The translations under genes were made by a program, and so were the position numbers. Positions 45,019 to 54,479 of a stretch of DNA of 64,000 bases are shown here, piece after piece; the first letter of the stretch is position 1; each line of letters opens with the position of its first letter. Under the pieces are notes generated by a model that searched no databases, was not told the DNA's origin, and saw nothing but the letters and a program-made list of their open reading frames with translations. Source of the DNA: JAHEJB01 sp041748175. GTDB taxonomy: Bacteria > Bacteroidota > Rhodothermia > Rhodothermales > Rubricoccaceae. The stretch spans positions 5,026 to 69,025 of the forward strand of contig JBGTDU010000083.1 in the NCBI GenBank assembly GCA_041748175.1. The letters are read 5' to 3'.

Positions 45019-48000
45019 TCCTTACTGCGAGGGCGGCACGTTGCTTTGCCGCTCGTTCTTTTGCGTGATCCAAACTTTGATTCGTTTCAATTCCGCCGAG
45101 ATGACGAGCCAGCGATCGAACAGTAGGGTACGCAAAGAGATCTACGAGTGGGATTTCTTTGCCCATTCCTGCGCTCAACTGCCTTTGGGATTCGAGTGCC
45201 AACAACGAATGGCCACCGAGATCGAAAAATGTTTCGTCCAGCCCAACCTGGTCGAGGTTGAGGCATCTTGCCCAAACGTCCGCCACCAGTTGTTCAAAGT
45301 GGTTTGTCGGAAGACTCATCGCGCTCTTCCCGATGTGCATGGAAGTCGGTTCAGGTAGTGCACCTCGATCCAGCTTGCCGCTGGGCGTCAGGGGCATTTC
45401 GGACAAGTCCACAATGACGTTTGGAATCATCGACTCGGGGAGCTTGCGCGACAAGGAGTCTCGCAAGGCAACCCGGTCGAACTCGTTGTCCCCTGCAGGC
45501 ACCACGTACGCCACTATCTGCGCGCTCGCGCCTTCCCCCCGGACCACCACGGCGGCCTCTGCGATGGAGGGATGCTCGACGAGTCTGGCCTCTATCTCCC
45601 CAAGCTCGATCCGGAAGCCACGCAACTTCACCTGACCGTCGCTCCGGCCTCTGAATTCCAGCGTGCCGTCCTCGCGCCATCGTACTACATCGCCCGTGCG
45701 GTATAGTCGCCCCGCCGTATTCGATGGATCCTGCGGAAAGCGCTCCGCCGTGAGCTCCGGCCGGTTGTGGTAGCCACGCGCAACCTGCACGCCGCCTAAT
45801 ACCAACTCACCCCAGACGCCTTTCGGGACCAGCACGCCGCTCTCGTCCACCACGGTCGTAAACGTGTTGGCGATCGGGCGACCAATCGGAACAACCGGCG
45901 GTGCCTCAATATTGGGCGGACAGGCCCAATGCGTGACCTCGACCGCTGCCTCCGTGGGGCCGTAAAGATTGTGAAGGCGCGCCTCCGACAGTCCTTCGGA
46001 ATCGGCGAGCCGGTAAAAATCGGCAACGAGTTCGGGCAGGAGAGCCTCGCCGCTGCATACCACGACACGCAAAGCGGTGCATGCTTTCAAGGACGCCGGC
46101 CTGGCGTCGAGAAACACGCGCAGCATCGACGGCACAAAATGAACGAATGCGACGGCGTGGCGCGACATCACGCCGGCGAGATAGCCGGGGTCCTTGTGGC
46201 CGTTCGGCCGGGCATACACGAGCGTCCCGCCCGTCATCAACGGCCAAAATAGCTCCCAGACCGAGACGTCGAAAGATGTCGGGGTCTTCTGAAGGACTCG
46301 CTCGCCCTCCTCCAGGCCAAACGCTTCCTGCATCCAGCAAAGCCTGTTCACGATGCTGCCGTGCTCTACCACAACGCCTTTCGGCTGGCCGGTGGAACCG
46401 GATGTGTAGATCATGTAGGCCGCGTCGGAACCAGAGACGCTGGCGGACCGAGGCGCGGAAGGGTCGGGGTTTTCCGAATAGTCTGCAAGCTCTCCTGAGG
46501 CGGACAGTTGAATGTGCGGTAGATTTTCAGAAGCGGTCCCGAGCGTCCCGCCGAGCCCGTCCTCTCTCGATTCCGAGACCTCCACCACGATTGCTGCCGC
46601 CGATGAATCGCTCAGCATGAAGCGCAGGCGCTCGGCCGGATAGGTGGGATCCAGCGGCAGATAGGCCGCCCCGGACTTCAGCACGCCGAGGAGCGCGACC
46701 GACAGCGCGCACGAGCGCTCCATCGCCACGGCCACGAAGTCGCCGACGCCAACACCAAGCCCGGAAAGGCGTGTCGCAAGCGCGTCTGACCGCGCGGCTA
46801 GTTCGGCGTACGTCATCGCCTGAGATCCGTCTTCCGTATCGGCAATCACGGCAACCGCGCCCGGCGTCCTGGCCGCCTGCTCCTCTATCCTCACGTGCAG
46901 CGGCTTCGCCAGATCGTAGCCGCCCGATGCCGAACGCGATGGGCCAGAACTCAGCGCAGAAAGCTCCAACTTCTCAGCTTCGGCTAGCAAGGGGAGTGAG
47001 GCAACGTCCGTATCAGGATCAGCCAGGACTGCCTGAAGCACCGTATGGAAGTGGCCGCTGAACCGTTCGATTCGCGCCTCATCAAACAAGTCTGTGGCGT
47101 ACTCCACTTCGCCATCAAAGCCACCATCCTGACGGGGCGTAAGGAACAGACTGAGATCGAACTTTGATGACTTCGTCGGCACATGAACAGGTTCACATTC
47201 GATTCCTGAAAGATCAAGCCTGCTTTCGTTCACGTTTTGCAGTGCGAACCAGACCTGAAAAAGCGGGCTGTGAGCCAGATTTCGATCCGGATGGATCTCC
47301 TCAACAATCCGCTCATACGGCACATCCTGATGCGATTGAGCTCCCAAAGACGTTTCCCGTGCGTGTGCGACCAGCGCTCGCATCGTCGGGTTTCCGTTTA
47401 TTCGAATCCTGTGCGGGAGCGTGTTGACAAAAAGCCCAAACACGTCCTCCACTTCCGGCAGGTTTCGGTTGGCTATGGGCACACCAATGACCACGTCTTT
47501 CTGCGCCGTATAGCGGTGCAGCACCACAGCGAATGCTGCAAGCAGAACCATGAACGGCGTGGCATCCAAGGTTCGGGCCAACAATTTCAGGCTCAGGCCC
47601 ATCTTGGAATCGATGGAGAAGAGGCGCGACGACCCGATGTACGACTGTGCCGACGGACGCGGCCAGTCCGTCGGCATTTCCAGCAACGGTGTCGCGTCGA
47701 GCAGATTTGACCTCCAATAGGCTAGCTGCCTGGCACACTCGTCACTTTCGAGGAATCCGTGCTGCCATTCTGAATAGTCGGCATACTGGATCCGCAACGG
47801 AACGAGCCTCGGCTCGTTGCCCTCGGCGAAGGCGCCGTACGCCGCCGACAGGTCCCTCATCAACACGCCCATTGACCACCCGTCCGAAATCATGTGGTGA
47901 AGAATGATGACCAATACGTGTTCATTTTCGGCGATTCGAATAAGTGACATCCGAACCGGCGCCTCGGACCCAAGATCGAAGGGGCGCTTCGCGGCGTCGT

Positions 48001-48445
48001 CAACCTGCGCGTGCCAAGCCTCCTCTCGATCATCCAACACCAGACTTGTCAGATCGACTTCTTCCACCCTGGCCACCCCACGCGCCGAAACATGCTGCAC
48101 AGGGCTTCCGCCGTGGTGGGCAAATGCGGTGCGCAACGCTTCATGACGCTGCAGAACAGCGCTGAGCGCACGCTCGAGCGCAATGCGGTCGAGGAGGCCG
48201 TGCAGCCGAACGACGCGTGGGATGATGTAGCGAGGATCTCCAGGATTGAGTTTTTCAAGAAACCAAAGACGATGCTGCGCGGATGAGAGCCGAAACGTAG
48301 TGGCGTCTGTTTCGCGGGGATTAGCGACAATCCCTGACGCACCCGCGGTCCCCCTCCGTCGCCGAACCTCCTGAACAAGACGTTCGCGTTCGGCAGGCGT
48401 AAGACCGTCGAGTAGCCGGTTCGCTGATCCCTCATGGCCGGTCAT
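44990..48445 (-). CDS. NRPS module C-A-PCP (serine-like specificity)
   Basis: The ATG at 48445 (MTGHEGSANRLL) is chosen because GAGAGGG lies just upstream; the frame also opens at a TTG at 48469. In the 1151-residue protein the condensation domain carries ILHHMISDGWS (His at ~184, Asp ~188), so it is catalytically complete. The A domain (~515-1000) has YTSGSTGQPKG, SFDVSVWELFWPL, NLYGPTEAAVEV, YRTGDVVRW and LTPSGKLDRGAL. The PCP is DLGGHSLLAL with Ser ~1080. Specificity residues read by eye are D,V,W,H,V,S,L,V,E, close to known serine codes. It would condense the upstream acyl (glyceryl) carrier with serine and pass the chain to the KS of the hybrid synthase. Confidence 0.93.
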   Translation of the reverse strand: MTGHEGSANRLLDGLTPAERERLVQEVRRRRGTAGASGIVANPRETDATTFRLSSAQHRLWFLEKLNPGDPRYIIPRVVRLHGLLDRIALERALSAVLQRHEALRTAFAHHGGSPVQHVSARGVARVEEVDLTSLVLDDREEAWHAQVDDAAKRPFDLGSEAPVRMSLIRIAENEHVLVIILHHMISDGWSMGVLMRDLSAAYGAFAEGNEPRLVPLRIQYADYSEWQHGFLESDECARQLAYWRSNLLDATPLLEMPTDWPRPSAQSYIGSSRLFSIDSKMGLSLKLLARTLDATPFMVLLAAFAVVLHRYTAQKDVVIGVPIANRNLPEVEDVFGLFVNTLPHRIRINGNPTMRALVAHARETSLGAQSHQDVPYERIVEEIHPDRNLAHSPLFQVWFALQNVNESRLDLSGIECEPVHVPTKSSKFDLSLFLTPRQDGGFDGEVEYATDLFDEARIERFSGHFHTVLQAVLADPDTDVASLPLLAEAEKLELSALSSGPSRSASGGYDLAKPLHVRIEEQAARTPGAVAVIADTEDGSQAMTYAELAARSDALATRLSGLGVGVGDFVAVAMERSCALSVALLGVLKSGAAYLPLDPTYPAERLRFMLSDSSAAAIVVEVSESREDGLGGTLGTASENLPHIQLSASGELADYSENPDPSAPRSASVSGSDAAYMIYTSGSTGQPKGVVVEHGSIVNRLCWMQEAFGLEEGERVLQKTPTSFDVSVWELFWPLMTGGTLVYARPNGHKDPGYLAGVMSRHAVAFVHFVPSMLRVFLDARPASLKACTALRVVVCSGEALLPELVADFYRLADSEGLSEARLHNLYGPTEAAVEVTHWACPPNIEAPPVVPIGRPIANTFTTVVDESGVLVPKGVWGELVLGGVQVARGYHNRPELTAERFPQDPSNTAGRLYRTGDVVRWREDGTLEFRGRSDGQVKLRGFRIELGEIEARLVEHPSIAEAAVVVRGEGASAQIVAYVVPAGDNEFDRVALRDSLSRKLPESMIPNVIVDLSEMPLTPSGKLDRGALPEPTSMHIGKSAMSLPTNHFEQLVADVWARCLNLDQVGLDETFFDLGGHSLLALESQRQLSAGMGKEIPLVDLFAYPTVRSLARHLGGIETNQSLDHAKERAAKQRAALAVRNARRIQHEQ

Positions 48446-50666
48446 TAGCCCTCTCGTCGACTTCCACAAGTTCAGCGGGATGCGAGCGCACAGGAAAAGT
48501 ATTCACCGATGAAAGCAAGAGCGCGAGTTCATCTTCATTTATACTTTGTAGCTGATATTCAACAATGGTAGATGCCAGACCGGCAAGAGTGGGCGTTTCG
48601 AAAACAGCGGAAAGTGGCAAACGCGCACCTACTTCAGCCGCGGCGCGTGCAAGCATGATGGTAGCTGCTAGCGAATCTCCACCCAGGTCGAAAAAGTTGT
48701 CGGAGCGTCCGATATTGTCGATCCGAAGAATCGGCTGCCAGATGCTCGCCAGGCAGTTCTCCGTGGACGTCGCAGGCGCTACGTACTGTGGGCGCGATCC
48801 GATGTCTACCGCCAAGTCCGTTGCAAAAATAGCGGCCACGATCTGGTCGACCGATTGCAAATTGCGAGCAATGTGAGAGAGCCGCTCCGACTCCTCCTGA
48901 CGATTCAGCGTACTGCGGCGCGTCGATATGGCGGCCTGGTTATCGATTGCGCCGGTGTCCTGGTCTGGGTCATAAATCAGGGCTGAGGCTCGGTCTGCCG
49001 AGATGCTATACACCTGTTCTATACCGGAAACGGTTTCGAGATCGAACTCAGTTTCGAGGAATCGAGCCATCGGCTCGTTTCGCCCACTTTCGTGAAATAG
49101 AACACGAAGCGTCGAGAGGTTTCTGCCTGATGCGATCGCGCCCAACTCGGCGATTATCCGATGCTCCACACCGCGGCTAAGGGCGCGGCAGCTAAGCATT
49201 AGCGACGTGCATACCAACTCGCTTTCAGACTCTCGAACCATCGCGGCGCCAACCAGTCCGTAGTCTCCAAAGCGGTCCGTCACGCGAACGGTGAAGACTT
49301 CCATGCCGGTACGAACCTCGCGCAACAATTGCTCGGGTGTAAACCGGACGGACGTTGCTGTAAACTGGTTGGTCCGCTGAGAGAGTTGGGCCACACGGAC
49401 AGCGTCTTCATCGTGCATCTCCGAGAACTCGACGTCGAGCTGCAACGAAGCCAGGAACTCGGACAACGTCAGCGATCTGGTCCGCTCGTGATTTCGGCGG
49501 CTTTCCTGCTCATAGTACGTCGCGCGATCCCGGTCGGCGCTGGTAACATTCGATCTGTCGAATGCCCAGAATCCTCGCAAGGTCGGTGAGATCTGTCCAG
49601 GGTCTTCTGGAAGTGTGAGCGCAAGCACATCAGGAAGGTGGGCCCGAACTTCGGCGGTTTCGACCACACTATCATCCACAAACAGGAAGGAATCGAGCCC
49701 GACATTGAGTTCGTCGGCCATTGCCATAAGATTGTCGGACTTGGCTTTCCAGTTGATCCGAACCGCCGAAAAATCGCTGAAGCATAGCGGCATGGCAGGA
49801 TGAGCATCGAAGACTTCGGCTACGTCGTCTCCGTGGTTCTTGCTGCACAAAGCAAGCAGAGCACCTTGGTTTCTCTGGTTGACCATAAATTGCTGCAACG
49901 CCAGATGAGGCTCGGTCAGTCTGATACCCGCCGGGCCGACCTCGCCACAAACCCCATCCCATAACGTGCCGTCGGCATCGAGCGCAATCACCTTGAGTGG
50001 CGTGCGCTCCAAGGCCGAAACTGTTCGGGCTACGACCGTTCCGAGCGCTGCATAAAACGCCGGCGTGTACGGGACTAGTCCCAACTCGTCTCCGTACTCT
50101 AAAGCTTTCTCCGCTACTGGATAAAGACGCTCCAGCTCGTCCGACGGGATGGCATAGACGCCGGAAAGACTTCGGCAGGTGTCCAGTAACTCACCTTCCC
50201 ACTGAGCGGTAGGCCACTCGTCATCGTATTCCATATTCGGGGGATCCGGACATCTGACAACGATGATTGGGGAAGTGGAATTCTCTGCGGCGGCACGGAT
50301 CGCACGGATCCAGCCACGCACCCTGATACCTGTCTTTGCAATCCGTTCGCTTGTGGCATGGTAGCGCTCCGCTTCATTCACCTCGGTAGCATCTGCGAAG
50401 CGCAGCATCAATACCCGCCAGCCACTCTTTCCGACGGATTGCAGCGAATCGGTGCCGAGAAGCTGCTGCTCAATCTGGCCGGGCGGCGCAACACTAAACA
50501 TTGTCTCAGCATCAATGAGACCGCGATCCTGCCAGAACCGCAGCGACGCCAGGAGCGGTTCTGCGGTGAACGTGGAGGCTATCGCAAGCACGGGACGAAT
50601 GTGCCCGTTCGAGCGGACCGTCGTAAACGCCGCGTCAGGAGTATCTGAAAATGTCCGATTTCGCAC
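48432..50666 (-). CDS. FkbH-like glyceryl-loading enzyme fused to a carrier domain
   Basis: The 744-residue protein (GTG start at 50666) has an FkbH/HAD-IIIC core: VIALDADGTLWDGVCGE with D230, D232 and T234, LLALCSKNHGDD, FLFVDDSVVE, and the FkbH-typical LSQRTNQFTATSVRFTPE with a GNAT-like tail (residues ~380-560). The C-terminus (~610-700) is a carrier domain with FFDLGGDSLAA, Ser665. FkbH proteins dephosphorylate 1,3-bisphosphoglycerate and load the glyceryl group onto a carrier; fusing the carrier in cis makes this the likely starter of the line. It overlaps the next NRPS gene by about 14 bp. It is the first gene of the operon, and the 227 bp upstream probably hold the promoter. Confidence 0.9.
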   Translation of the reverse strand: MRNRTFSDTPDAAFTTVRSNGHIRPVLAIASTFTAEPLLASLRFWQDRGLIDAETMFSVAPPGQIEQQLLGTDSLQSVGKSGWRVLMLRFADATEVNEAERYHATSERIAKTGIRVRGWIRAIRAAAENSTSPIIVVRCPDPPNMEYDDEWPTAQWEGELLDTCRSLSGVYAIPSDELERLYPVAEKALEYGDELGLVPYTPAFYAALGTVVARTVSALERTPLKVIALDADGTLWDGVCGEVGPAGIRLTEPHLALQQFMVNQRNQGALLALCSKNHGDDVAEVFDAHPAMPLCFSDFSAVRINWKAKSDNLMAMADELNVGLDSFLFVDDSVVETAEVRAHLPDVLALTLPEDPGQISPTLRGFWAFDRSNVTSADRDRATYYEQESRRNHERTRSLTLSEFLASLQLDVEFSEMHDEDAVRVAQLSQRTNQFTATSVRFTPEQLLREVRTGMEVFTVRVTDRFGDYGLVGAAMVRESESELVCTSLMLSCRALSRGVEHRIIAELGAIASGRNLSTLRVLFHESGRNEPMARFLETEFDLETVSGIEQVYSISADRASALIYDPDQDTGAIDNQAAISTRRSTLNRQEESERLSHIARNLQSVDQIVAAIFATDLAVDIGSRPQYVAPATSTENCLASIWQPILRIDNIGRSDNFFDLGGDSLAATIMLARAAAEVGARLPLSAVFETPTLAGLASTIVEYQLQSINEDELALLLSSVNTFPVRSHPAELVEVDERANDRP

Positions 50667-50893
50667 CTGCCAAGCAGAAGGGCTGGGATAATGTTGATAT
50701 ACACAGGCGTCTTAGCTGCGGTTTCCGCACACACCTATGGGTTGGAACTGCTGCTAGAACAAACGATTTAGCGCATTTGCCAAGCGGCTCTCCGACGGCA
50801 CTGCGTACTCTCGCTTGTTTAGTCGTATCTCTTCGAATGGCATGCAGAACACCCGTATAGAGAACAAAGGGAGGGAATTCCGACAGTTGAGCC

Positions 50894-52165
50894 CTACGAG
50901 TCCGATCGCCTACCATGTGACCGCCCAGAGAGAATGTTCCAAAGAAATCGAACCGGCCGCACAATCAGATACAACGGAGCCAATGCACTTGGCAAAGAGA
51001 CAAAAGCGCGATCGGCCTCGGATGGACGAATGGACACCGACACATTCTGATAAAATTTCCTGGCTCGATCTCCTACCTTTTCGACTACCTGTCCCAACTT
51101 GTCGCGCTTTGACTCACGAACCAGCATGTGGAAGCGCAGTTCGGCTCGAAGCCGTTCTCGGGTTTCCTCGCGCGCCGTAGCGCGCTCGCGTATGTGCGAT
51201 GCCAGCTTGATGAACGTTTCTTCTTCCTCCCGTATCCGTGCCTCAGCGCCCTCCGGGAGGGACGCGCCCAGCCAAGCCCAAGCCAAATAGAGGCCCAGGT
51301 ACAACATCCGCGCACAATCTTTCTGCTCGGCCTCGGCAATCAATCTCGACCAGTCGATAACCGGGTGGGAACCGAGTAGCTCCGCAACATCGCATACCCA
51401 GATAAGCTGCCGCCAAGCGTGCTTGGCACCATGGACACAAAGGAATAGCAACAAATCCTCTGTACCCAGAACGCCGACCTCTACATTACCGACGGTCGCC
51501 TGCGACGTTCGGGACCAAATCTGATCGATGTCGTGGTGGAGCTCGAATCGCCGGTGTACGAGGGCCGTGTGTAACTCTGCCTTGAAGCCCTTTTCGTCAT
51601 TGAAGAATTCGTAGGCCGACTGGCTAGCGATAAATGCCTGTTCCTGCTTTGGGCTCATCGGCGGATCGGGGCGGTAGCCCATTCCAACCAGAAGCTCCTT
51701 CGCTTGCAACACGTTCTTGAGTCGCACGAGGATATCAAGATCGCCGAATGGACGCAGGCCAAGATCCTGATAGCACGACACGCCGAGTACGGGGCCTTTC
51801 AACACAACATGTTCGATCGACTCGGCGAGAAACGCAAGGTGAATGCGCAGGAGTTCCTGCGTATATGCCAGCGCTCGATGCGCCACGTCCGTTCGATCTC
51901 CGACAAGAACTTCGCGGATTGGGGGTGGGATTGCAATTCGACATTCCTCCAAAGATCTAAAGATCAACGGCGCGAGTCGGTGGCGCCAGGCGAGTTCGTA
52001 CAGGCGCTCCCAGGTCAAGCCGCTCTCAGCGAGAACCCGAATGTTCCGTCGTTCTTCGTCGGTTCGCCTGGTTCGCGCGAGAGCCAGGAGCATACTCATC
52101 TCCAGATCATCGTTCGTAGGCTTGCGCGGTTCGTCTACTTTCGCTATGTGCCTACGCCATCTCAT
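50894..52165 (-). CDS. Nucleotidyltransferase family protein of lasso-peptide loci
   Basis: The 423-residue protein belongs to the uncharacterised nucleotidyltransferase family (NTP_transf_5-like). The site is LKGPVLGVSCYQDLGLRPFGDLDILVRLK, where D142 and D144 form the DxD metal pair after an HVVLKGP turn. LCVHGAKHAWRQLIWVCDVAELL further on is typical of the family. Members sit in lasso-peptide clusters together with HprK-like kinases; in the pseudomycoidin cluster the homologue (PsmN) modifies the phosphorylated C-terminus with sugars. By that analogy it could add a nucleotide or sugar to a phospho-serine of the precursor encoded at 54269-54436. It overlaps the ABC transporter stop by 4 bp. 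Confidence 0.85.
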   Translation of the reverse strand: MRWRRHIAKVDEPRKPTNDDLEMSMLLALARTRRTDEERRNIRVLAESGLTWERLYELAWRHRLAPLIFRSLEECRIAIPPPIREVLVGDRTDVAHRALAYTQELLRIHLAFLAESIEHVVLKGPVLGVSCYQDLGLRPFGDLDILVRLKNVLQAKELLVGMGYRPDPPMSPKQEQAFIASQSAYEFFNDEKGFKAELHTALVHRRFELHHDIDQIWSRTSQATVGNVEVGVLGTEDLLLFLCVHGAKHAWRQLIWVCDVAELLGSHPVIDWSRLIAEAEQKDCARMLYLGLYLAWAWLGASLPEGAEARIREEEETFIKLASHIRERATAREETRERLRAELRFHMLVRESKRDKLGQVVEKVGDRARKFYQNVSVSIRPSEADRAFVSLPSALAPLYLIVRPVRFLWNILSGRSHGRRSDS

Positions 52166-54063
52166 TGTGGCGCATCATACGTTGGCCATTTTTTATGACC
52201 AGCTGTGTCGCTGATTGCCTCCTCGCCGACGTTTGTGTCTGCGACCTGACGTTTCCATGACGAGCCATACAGGCCACCATTTGCAACCAATTCAATGTGA
52301 GTCCCCTGCTCTACGATAGCACCCTCTTTCATCACAACAATAGAATCGGCATTCCGCGCAACGGAAAACCGGTGCGTAATCAACAACGTGGTATTTCCTT
52401 CGGTGTGTCGGCGGAACCGATCAAACCAATCCGCCTCCGACCACGAATCCATGCGACTCGTCGGTTCGTCGAGAAGGATGATCGGAGCGGCTCTGTAAAG
52501 TGCGCGAGCAAGAGCCAGTCGCTGCCATTCTCCCCCACTCAGCTCTTGCCCGTCGGTGAACCATTTGCCGAGTTGCGAATCATACCCATGGGGGAGTTGG
52601 AGCATGCGTTCGTGTATGCCCGCCGCGGTGGCGGCGCCCACCATGCGCTCTAGATCGGGTGGAAGGGCAACGTTGCCCATCGTAATGCTCTCCCTGGCGC
52701 TAGCATGATAGTTGACAGGCAGCTGAAAGAGCGCCGCAATTCTGGATCGCAGTTCGTCAACATCAAGGCTTCGCAGATCACATCCGTCAACCTCTATGGT
52801 CCCCGAATCCGGATCATACAATCTGGCCAGCAGCTTGAATACAGTGCTTTTACCAGCTCCGTTCTCACCCACAATTGCCACGATCTTTCCCGCCGGAATG
52901 AACAGGTTGAACTCCTCCAGAACCGGGGCATCTGTTCCTGGATAGGTGAACGTCACGTTCGTCATGCGAATTCCGTCTTCCAGTCGCTCCGGCGGCCTGG
53001 CAGGCGAAGGCGGCGACGCGACGGACGGCTTGCGGTCGAGAAACTCAAAAAGATGCCCCAGGAACAGGCCGTGTTCGTGCACCTGGCCAAAAGCGCTGAG
53101 TAGCGTTCGCATCAGACCCTGGCCACGACTAAACGCCTGATAAAACAGCGCGAGGTCTCCCAGCGATCCGTTTCCCTGAATAACCCTCCAGCCCATCCAT
53201 CCCATGACGAGACCGACGACGAGTAAACCGAACGCGGCAGCAAGCAAGCGAACAGAGACTTGTCGCCTCTCGATCGCTATCCGCTCGCGACGCAGCACAA
53301 GGCGGATAGCCTGATAGGCCGGCTGATAAAGTGCTCTCAATCCGAAAATGCGGACTTCCGCAGCGGTAAGGCTGTGTGTGAGCACCTGGTCGAAATACTG
53401 CGCTCGTCTGTGGTCTTCCGTTCGCCGATGCCACCAGCTATGGTATTGACGGTTGTACCGAACCAGAACAAGGAAAGCGGGGAACGTACTCAGTGCCAGC
53501 GCAGCGGGTATCCAAAGCCCGTATGGGAGCAGAACGGTGGCCATGGCCACCAGCGCAATGGCGTCGCGAAGAAAACCGCCGACAGACGTAAGTAGCGCCA
53601 AGGGGCGGTTCTGAGACTCTTCGAGGACACGATAGAGTTCGTCGTAATACTCGGGCGATTCGTAGTATGCGTAATCTGTTTCGGCCGACTTGCGGTGGAC
53701 GAGAGATCGGATATGATCGCCAACCAGCTCGGCTTGAGCAATGCTCACCCAGCGCGAGATCGACTCGACAACGTGCGTGGCGAGCATGACAAGCCCGAGC
53801 AACGCGGCATAAAGGATCAGCAGATTGAGTCCACCTGGCGCGCCTCGAAGACCAATTGCAGTCACAGCCGCGTCAACGACATACTTGACGAGAACCACCG
53901 ACGCGGCCGGAAGCAACCCCTGGATGACGAGCAGGAACACACTCGCGGTCGTCCACCCTGGGGCACCCTGCCACGCTGTCCGCAACGCTCGCGGCATGAG
54001 CAGCAACGCACCTCGGAACTTCCCAAACCGCGTCCTAGGGTAAGACGAAATCATCGACTGCAT
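52162..54063 (-). CDS. ABC transporter, fused permease-ATPase (lasso-peptide exporter, D type)
   Basis: The 633-residue half-transporter has an N-terminal exporter domain of six helices (~25-330) and an ATPase with Walker A GENGAGKST, signature LSGGEWQRLALARALY, Walker B IILLDEPTSRMD and H-loop THRF. In lasso-peptide loci such a D protein exports the mature peptide and often gives self-immunity. It is the first gene after the terminator behind the precursor gene and is translationally coupled to the nucleotidyltransferase (4-bp overlap). Homologues with similar sequence also serve other peptides, so the substrate is inferred from position. Confidence 0.88.
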   Translation of the reverse strand: MQSMISSYPRTRFGKFRGALLLMPRALRTAWQGAPGWTTASVFLLVIQGLLPAASVVLVKYVVDAAVTAIGLRGAPGGLNLLILYAALLGLVMLATHVVESISRWVSIAQAELVGDHIRSLVHRKSAETDYAYYESPEYYDELYRVLEESQNRPLALLTSVGGFLRDAIALVAMATVLLPYGLWIPAALALSTFPAFLVLVRYNRQYHSWWHRRTEDHRRAQYFDQVLTHSLTAAEVRIFGLRALYQPAYQAIRLVLRRERIAIERRQVSVRLLAAAFGLLVVGLVMGWMGWRVIQGNGSLGDLALFYQAFSRGQGLMRTLLSAFGQVHEHGLFLGHLFEFLDRKPSVASPPSPARPPERLEDGIRMTNVTFTYPGTDAPVLEEFNLFIPAGKIVAIVGENGAGKSTVFKLLARLYDPDSGTIEVDGCDLRSLDVDELRSRIAALFQLPVNYHASARESITMGNVALPPDLERMVGAATAAGIHERMLQLPHGYDSQLGKWFTDGQELSGGEWQRLALARALYRAAPIILLDEPTSRMDSWSEADWFDRFRRHTEGNTTLLITHRFSVARNADSIVVMKEGAIVEQGTHIELVANGGLYGSSWKRQVADTNVGEEAISDTAGHKKWPTYDAPQ

Positions 54064-54208
54064 CGACTTGGGACTACCTGATAAACGCCAGGCAACGCAC
54101 TAACTCGGCTTCGAAAGCTACGTAGAGACGATTTCAGTAGGTGCGCCGACCTTCGCGTAGATGCGCCCAGTGCGCACCGACCAGGGAGACGAGCTTTGGG
54201 CTCTGAAC

Positions 54209-54250
54209 AAAAAAAGGCGCGACGACTCAATGAAGCACAGTCGTCGCGCC
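54209..54250 (-). terminator. Rho-independent terminator after the lasso precursor gene
   Basis: On the minus strand a 12-bp perfect stem (GGCGCGACGACT at 54216-54227 paired with AGTCGTCGCGCC at 54239-54250) with an 11-base loop is followed by seven T residues (54209-54215 read on the complement). It lies 18 bp after the precursor stop codon, before the exporter gene. It probably makes the short precursor message abundant while letting only part of the transcription continue. Confidence 0.9.
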
Positions 54251-54268
54251 CTTGCGAGCGGAAGCCGC

Positions 54269-54436
54269 TCAGGAGCCGGGGGGCGGCGTCCTATCTCGAC
54301 CACCAATTATGGCGTCTGCGATAGGTGCACGAGCCCTTGGGCCCTTGGTCAGGTCCTCCACGTCGCCATGTACAATCAACCGAGGCGGTTGGTAAGGCTT
54401 CTTCACCTGAACGCCTGGTTTATTGAGGTTGTCCAT
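54269..54436 (-). CDS. Lasso-peptide precursor (A protein)
   Basis: The ATG at 54436 has GGAG eight bases upstream. The 55-residue product has the lasso leader motif YQPPRLIVHGDVEDLTKG at residues 15-32, which fits the YxxP-L-G-LT pattern bound by B1 proteins. Thr30 sits at the conserved position -2, so cleavage is expected after Lys31, giving a 24-residue core starting GPRARAPIAD and ending RTPPPGS. The core begins with Gly1, but its first acidic residue is Asp10, whereas known lasso rings close at position 7, 8 or 9. The C-terminal Ser24 is the residue expected to be phosphorylated by the HprK-like kinase. It is the only small gene with a leader motif in the window. Confidence 0.85.
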   Translation of the reverse strand: MDNLNKPGVQVKKPYQPPRLIVHGDVEDLTKGPRARAPIADAIIGGRDRTPPPGS

Positions 54437-54479
54437 ATGACAAACTCCATGGTTAGTTGATGGGACGCGAAGAGTAGGG

